A DNA stretch of 18,259 nucleotides from an uncultured bacterium (lineage in GTDB: Bacteria > Cyanobacteriota > Vampirovibrionia > Gastranaerophilales > Gastranaerophilaceae): assembly GCA_902782905.1 (NCBI GenBank), contig CACZPB010000065.1:1-18259 (forward strand). The letters are read 5' to 3'. This document shows, one piece after another, positions 14,054 through 18,259 of this stretch. How positions within the stretch are numbered: the first letter of the stretch is position 1; every line of letters starts with the position of its first letter. The notes below the pieces were generated by a model that saw only the letters and a program-made list of their open reading frames with translations, did not search any database and was not told where the DNA came from. A program made the position numbers and the translations under genes.

Positions 14054-15928
14054 ATGACTAGCTTGGGTTATATGAATAACAAATTTGATGTAATAGTTGT
14101 CGGTGCGGGACACGCAGGCTGTGAAGCAGCGCTTTCTGCGGCAAGACTCGGATGCAACGTACTTTTGTGCACACTAAATGTCGACAACATTGCGCTTCAA
14201 CCCTGCAACCCCGCAATAGGAGGCCCTGCAAAATCAACACTGGTTAGAGAAATTGATGCACTAGGGGGTGTCATGGGAGAAGTAGCTGACGCTACATATA
14301 TTCAAATGAAAACTTTAAATTCTTCCAAAGGTCCAGCTGTCAGAGCACTACGTGCACAATCTGATAAAAAAGAATACACGCGCTATATGCGCAACATTAT
14401 TGAAAGCACCGATAACATTTGGGTAAAACAGACCTGTATAACAGATATTAAAGTTAAAGACGGACAAATAACGGGCGCCGTTGATGAATACGGTATCGAA
14501 TACTCTTGCAGAGCTATTATACTTACAACAGGAACCTCTCTTGAAGGCAAAATGTACGTTGGCTTACAAGCATATTCAGGCGGCAGACTGGGCGAGCGTG
14601 CAGCAATAGGCTTGTCTCAATCATTAAGAGAACACGGAATTATCACAAAAAAACTTAAAACTGGAACTCCGGCAAGAGTTGATAAGCGGACAATTGATTA
14701 TTCAAAAATGACTGTTCAGCCTGGGGATGAAAAGTTAAGCTTTTATTCTTTTAAACCAAACCGTCCTATTAGACAACAATACCCTTGCTATCTTACAAGG
14801 ACGAACGAAGAAACTCACACAATAATACGTGCGAATTTGGACAAATCACCAATGTACCAAGGCTTAATTCAAGGCGTAGGACCACGTTATTGTCCTTCAA
14901 TTGAAGATAAAATTGTAAGGTTTGCCTCAAATCCATCTCACCATATTTTTATTGAACCCGAAGGATTAAATACTTATGAAGTATATATCCAAGGATTTTC
15001 AACAAGTTTGCCTGCATGCGTTCAAGTCGAAATGCTGCGCTCGCTTCCCGGGCTGGAAAAAGCTCACATTATAAAACCTGCTTACGCAGTAGAATACGAT
15101 TATGTTCCAGCAGTACAAACAAAACATTCCCTTATGTCAAAAGATATTAAAGGATTATTCTTTGCAGGACAAATAAACGGTACAAGCGGATACGAAGAAG
15201 CTGCTGCTCAAGGATTAATTGCTGGTATAAATTCGGTAAATTATCTTAACGGGTCTGAACCGCTTGAACTTTCAAGAGCATCATCTTATACAGGAACACT
15301 TATTGACGATTTGGTCACAAAAGATATTCAAGAACCGTACAGAATGCTGACTTCACGCTCTGAATACAGGCTGCTTCTAAGACAAGATAACGCTGACGAA
15401 AGATTAACAGAAATAGGCCACAAAATCGGGCTTATTGATGACAGTCAATACCAAAGATACTTAGCAAAACAAGAAAATATAAAAAAAGAAATCTTAAGAC
15501 TCCAAGAAACAAAACTCACTGCAACAGACCAAGTAAATGAAGTTCTTTCAAAATATGGAGAACATATCGACAGAGGAATAAGGCTTGCAGAAATTCTCAA
15601 GCGTCCGAATATTACCTATGATGTATTTAGAGAAATTGACGAACAAACAAAAACTCTGAATTTACCAAATGATATAACTGACGAGGTTGAAGTTCTTATT
15701 AAATACGATGGCTACATAAAAAGACAACTCGAACAAGTTGAAACAAGCGAAAAACTTGAAAAATACCGCATCCCCGCAAATATTGATTATTCTAAAATTA
15801 AACATATTTCAACAGAAACAAAAGAAAAACTTGAAAAAATCAGACCGACAAACTTGGCTCAAGCTTCCCGTATAGGAGGAGTCAAACCTGCTGACATATC
15901 CGTTTTGATGGTTATGTTAGGGAAATAA
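14054..15928 (+). CDS. mnmG: tRNA uridine 5-carboxymethylaminomethyl modification enzyme MnmG (GidA)
   Basis: This is an FAD enzyme that, with the GTPase MnmE, installs the 5-carboxymethylaminomethyl (or aminomethyl) group on wobble U34 of several tRNAs. The dinucleotide-binding GAGHAGCEAAL lies near the N-terminus. It is followed by the MnmG signature CNPAIGGPAKSTLVREIDAL, the Cys of the YPCYLTRTNEETH block, EGLNTYEVYIQGFSTSLP, GQINGTSGYEEAAAQG, and the C-terminal EPYRMLTSRSEYRLLLRQDN and ADISVLMV regions. Length is 624 aa, normal for the family. The ATG at 14054 is preferred because it sits at the predicted transcription start; an ATG at 14072 (MNNKFDVIVVGAG) fits homolog starts equally well, and neither has an SD. 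A still earlier TTG lies inside the promoter. mnmE is not in the window. Confidence 0.96.
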   Translation: MTSLGYMNNKFDVIVVGAGHAGCEAALSAARLGCNVLLCTLNVDNIALQPCNPAIGGPAKSTLVREIDALGGVMGEVADATYIQMKTLNSSKGPAVRALRAQSDKKEYTRYMRNIIESTDNIWVKQTCITDIKVKDGQITGAVDEYGIEYSCRAIILTTGTSLEGKMYVGLQAYSGGRLGERAAIGLSQSLREHGIITKKLKTGTPARVDKRTIDYSKMTVQPGDEKLSFYSFKPNRPIRQQYPCYLTRTNEETHTIIRANLDKSPMYQGLIQGVGPRYCPSIEDKIVRFASNPSHHIFIEPEGLNTYEVYIQGFSTSLPACVQVEMLRSLPGLEKAHIIKPAYAVEYDYVPAVQTKHSLMSKDIKGLFFAGQINGTSGYEEAAAQGLIAGINSVNYLNGSEPLELSRASSYTGTLIDDLVTKDIQEPYRMLTSRSEYRLLLRQDNADERLTEIGHKIGLIDDSQYQRYLAKQENIKKEILRLQETKLTATDQVNEVLSKYGEHIDRGIRLAEILKRPNITYDVFREIDEQTKTLNLPNDITDEVEVLIKYDGYIKRQLEQVETSEKLEKYRIPANIDYSKIKHISTETKEKLEKIRPTNLAQASRIGGVKPADISVLMVMLGK

Positions 15929-15960
15929 ATAAAATCTTTTTATATTACTTTTCTTTGAGA

Positions 15961-15987
15961 TATAATAAAAAAGTGCAAAGTTTGCAC
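15961..15987 (+). promoter_or_regulatory. alaS -10 box followed by a 15-bp palindromic operator-like site
   Basis: TATAAT at 15961-15966 is the -10. Its -35 is weak (TTTTAT at 15938-15943, 17-bp spacing). Seven bases downstream lies the perfect palindrome GTGCAAA-G-TTTGCAC (15973-15987), spanning the predicted +1. It could be a repressor operator or, in RNA, a hairpin at the very 5' end of the alaS message. Confidence 0.55.
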
Positions 15988-16013
15988 CAAAAAACATTTT
16001 AGAGGGAATTATT

Positions 16014-18259
16014 ATGCTTAAAGGAAACGAAATCAGAAAATTATATTTAGATTATTTTAAAGATAAACATCAACACACTGTTGTAGAAAGCTCAAGCCTT
16101 GTGCCTGATAATCCGACAGTGCTTTTGACGACAGCAGGAATGTTACAATTCTTACCGATATTTTTAAACATCCAACCTTGTCCTTATGAACCGGCGAGGG
16201 CAACATCTTGTCAAAAATGCGCACGCGCAGGCGGAAAAGATTCTGATATTGAAAATGTTGGAAGAACTCCACGCCACCATACGTTTTTTGAAATGCTCGG
16301 AAATTTTTCTTTCGGAGATTACTATAAAAAAGAAATTATTCCTTGGGCTTGGGAATTTGTTACAGAGGTGTTAAAACTTGATAAAGACAGACTTTGGATA
16401 ACAATTTTTGAAACGGATGACGAAGCTTATGAAATTTGGAGAAGTATTGGCGTTCCGGCAGAACGTATAAAAAGAAAAGGCAAAAAAGACAACTTTTGGG
16501 GTCCTCCGGGGGCATCAGGTTCTTGCGGGCCTTGTTCTGAAATCCACTATGATTTGGGTGAAGAATATTCTTGCGGTCACCCGAATTGCGGAATTGACAC
16601 CTGCGAATGTGACAGATGGGTCGAGATTTGGAACCTTGTATTTACAGAATTATATCAAGATGAGGAAGGAAACCAATCTCCATTAGAGAAGAAAAACGTT
16701 GATACAGGCATGGGCTTAGAACGTATTACGATGGTTTGCCAAGGCGTTGCATCAACATTTGAAACAGACTTGTTGAGACCGATTTTAGACAAAGTCTCAG
16801 AAATGAGCGGAGTTGCCTATAAAAAGTCTGAAAAAACTGATGTTTCTCTTAGAATAATTACAGACCATGCAAGATGCGTTTCTTTCTTGATATCTGACGG
16901 GGTTATCCCAGGAAATGAAGGCAGAAGCTATGTACTTAGAATGATTTTGAGACGCGCACTGCGTCACGGAAAGATTTTGGGCATGGAACTTCCTTTCTTA
17001 CATAAACTCGTTGACGTTGTAGTTGAAAATTATGGAGAAGCTTATCCCGATTTGATTAAAAATAAAGAAAAAATCAAAGACGTTATAAAGAAAGAAGAAG
17101 AAAGATTTAATAAAACTTTGGATAGAGGGTATAAACTTCTTGAAGAATTTATTAATGAGAAAAAAGATATTGACGGTGAAAGCGCATTCAAACTCTATGA
17201 CACATACGGTTTTCCGCTGGAACTGACAAAGGAAATTGCAGAAGAAAACGGACTAAAAGTTGACGAAGACGGATATAAAGCAGCTATGCAAGAACAAAAA
17301 GACAGAGCCAAAGCTGCAACAGCAAAAATTTCCGTAACAGGCGACATCAAGTATGCAAATCTTGAACGCGAAGTCGGCTCTACAGAGTTTGTCGGCTACA
17401 GCGAAAATACTTCTAAATCAAAAATTCTTGGCATGATAGAAGGTGAAGGTTTTGTAGATGTAGTATTAGACAAAACTCCTTTCTATGCAGAGTGCGGCGG
17501 TCAGGTCGGAGATTGCGGTATTATAGAAAATAACGAACTAAAACTTGAAGTCCTTACTACATTCAAAGTTAACGAACTTTATGTTCACAGATGCAAAGTT
17601 ATTAATGGCGATATAGAAATTGGCGCAGAAGTTAATGCTGTTATCGATATAGGAAGACGTGAAGAAATCCGAGTTCACCACACATCTGCTCACCTTTTAC
17701 AGGCAGCACTTATTCAGGTTGTTGGCGATGAGGTTAAACAAGCAGGTTCATACGTTGACGATGAGAGAATGAGATTTGACTTTACATTCTCCCGCGCAAT
17801 GACTCCTGATGAAATCAGAAAAACAGAAGATCTTATGAATAAGTGGATTGGCGAAGGTTATTCAGTTAAGACTGATGTTATGGGAATAAAAGAGGCAGAA
17901 CTAACCGGCGCTACAGCTCTGTTTGGTGAAAAATACGGTGACACGGTAAGAGTTGTATCAATTGTTAAAGATGATAAATGTATATCAAAAGAATTTTGTG
18001 CAGGAACTCACGCTCGAGAACTTAAAGACTTGAGAGTTGTAAAAATTGTCTCTGAAGGCGCTATTGCCGCAGGCACAAGACGTATAGAAGTATTTACAGG
18101 TAACGCTGCAATTAGATATCTTAATGCAAAATCTACAGAAATTGATAAACTGGCAGCAAAGTTCAAGCTCCACTTTGATGAAGTCGAAGCAAGAGTTGAT
18201 AAAATTCAGGAAGAAAACAGAGAATTGCAAAAAGAGCTTAACGCAGTGAAGGCAGAAGC
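16014..18259 (+). CDS. alaS: Alanine--tRNA ligase (3'-truncated by the window edge)
   Basis: This enzyme charges tRNA-Ala and clears mis-charged Ser/Gly-tRNA-Ala. 748 codons are present; full-length bacterial AlaRS is about 875 aa, so the C-terminal domain is cut. The start follows AGAGGG 7 nt upstream. The class II core covers about 1-240: TTAGMLQF (39-46), the motif 2 region RHHTFFEMLGNFSFGDY (87-103), WGPPGASGSCGPCSE (162-176) and motif 3 GMGLERI (232-238). A Cys-rich insert CGHPNCGIDTCECD (187-200) resembles the zinc-binding insert of many bacterial AlaRS. The tRNA-recognition domain follows with SDGVIPGNEGRSYVLRMILR (294-313). The editing domain has H556-TSA-H560 and C662-AGT-H666 as metal ligands. 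The end of the visible protein (DKIQEENRELQKELNAVKAE) is the coiled coil before the missing C-Ala domain. Confidence 0.97.
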   Translation, partial: MLKGNEIRKLYLDYFKDKHQHTVVESSSLVPDNPTVLLTTAGMLQFLPIFLNIQPCPYEPARATSCQKCARAGGKDSDIENVGRTPRHHTFFEMLGNFSFGDYYKKEIIPWAWEFVTEVLKLDKDRLWITIFETDDEAYEIWRSIGVPAERIKRKGKKDNFWGPPGASGSCGPCSEIHYDLGEEYSCGHPNCGIDTCECDRWVEIWNLVFTELYQDEEGNQSPLEKKNVDTGMGLERITMVCQGVASTFETDLLRPILDKVSEMSGVAYKKSEKTDVSLRIITDHARCVSFLISDGVIPGNEGRSYVLRMILRRALRHGKILGMELPFLHKLVDVVVENYGEAYPDLIKNKEKIKDVIKKEEERFNKTLDRGYKLLEEFINEKKDIDGESAFKLYDTYGFPLELTKEIAEENGLKVDEDGYKAAMQEQKDRAKAATAKISVTGDIKYANLEREVGSTEFVGYSENTSKSKILGMIEGEGFVDVVLDKTPFYAECGGQVGDCGIIENNELKLEVLTTFKVNELYVHRCKVINGDIEIGAEVNAVIDIGRREEIRVHHTSAHLLQAALIQVVGDEVKQAGSYVDDERMRFDFTFSRAMTPDEIRKTEDLMNKWIGEGYSVKTDVMGIKEAELTGATALFGEKYGDTVRVVSIVKDDKCISKEFCAGTHARELKDLRVVKIVSEGAIAAGTRRIEVFTGNAAIRYLNAKSTEIDKLAAKFKLHFDEVEARVDKIQEENRELQKELNAVKAE

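Noticed and set aside
14009..14113. N-terminal extension of CoaBC in the open frame
   Set aside because: It has no family match and would start inside mnmG, and the promoter -10 lies within it; the ATG at 14008 begins the conserved domain.
15973..15987. Palindrome read as a terminator for mnmG
   Set aside because: The plus-strand hairpin is followed by CAAAAAAC rather than a T run, and it lies downstream of a good -10 for alaS.
16057..16272. Minus-strand 71-aa frame inside alaS
   Set aside because: It is a shadow of alaS, whose own frame is clearly coding here.
1..18259. CRISPR array, transposase, integrase or phage genes
   Set aside because: No regularly spaced repeats and no protein with such motifs were seen on either strand.

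Overview
The window is AT-rich, gene-dense bacterial DNA. The genes that can be named are housekeeping genes: pheT, coaBC, a Nif3-family gene, mnmG and alaS. They are packed tightly, with Shine-Dalgarno (SD) sites or very short leaders and recognisable -35/-10 elements. Three or four otherwise unrecognised proteins share a short start of the form M-x-I-x-x-I, often followed by F-G or F-R-G. Together with pheT lying apart from pheS (as in Cyanobacteria) and the low GC, this suggests a non-photosynthetic relative of Cyanobacteria (Melainabacteria/Vampirovibrionia, Gastranaerophilales-like). That assignment is an inference from style, not from a marker-gene tree.

Layout. Positions 1-250 hold the 3' part of a tRNA-Pro(UGG) gene with an encoded CCA, followed by two degraded copies of its tail and terminator. 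Positions 249-2118 (minus) form a compact four-gene cluster: two small unknown proteins, a divergent PlsC-like acyltransferase and an HExxH metallopeptidase. A lone MalG-type ABC permease lies on the plus strand at 2214-3020. Positions 3023-6397 (minus) read pheT, a 67-aa protein and a secreted SH3-like protein. Then come an HD-GYP gene (6456-7217) and a 1274-aa UvrD-type protein (7347-11171) that appears to be two helicase units in one chain, only the second with an intact ATPase site. A small winged-helix gene with a near-consensus promoter (11294-11521) ends at a 22-bp perfect hairpin shared with the convergent operon coaBC, nif3, secreted protein (14008 down to 11598). mnmG (14054-15928) diverges from coaBC through overlapping promoters. 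alaS starts at 16014 and runs off the right edge.

How the genes work together. Translation is the main theme: tRNA-Pro, PheRS beta, AlaRS, and MnmG for wobble uridine modification. CoaBC makes phosphopantetheine for coenzyme A. The less ordinary items are the tandem helicase, a GC-rich palindromic element inserted in frame in nif3, the repeated tRNA tails, the shared N-terminal tag, the orphan permease, and several -10 boxes placed exactly 6 nt before an ATG, which suggests leaderless transcripts. No CRISPR array, transposase or prophage gene is visible. Every intergenic gap is shorter than 300 bases.
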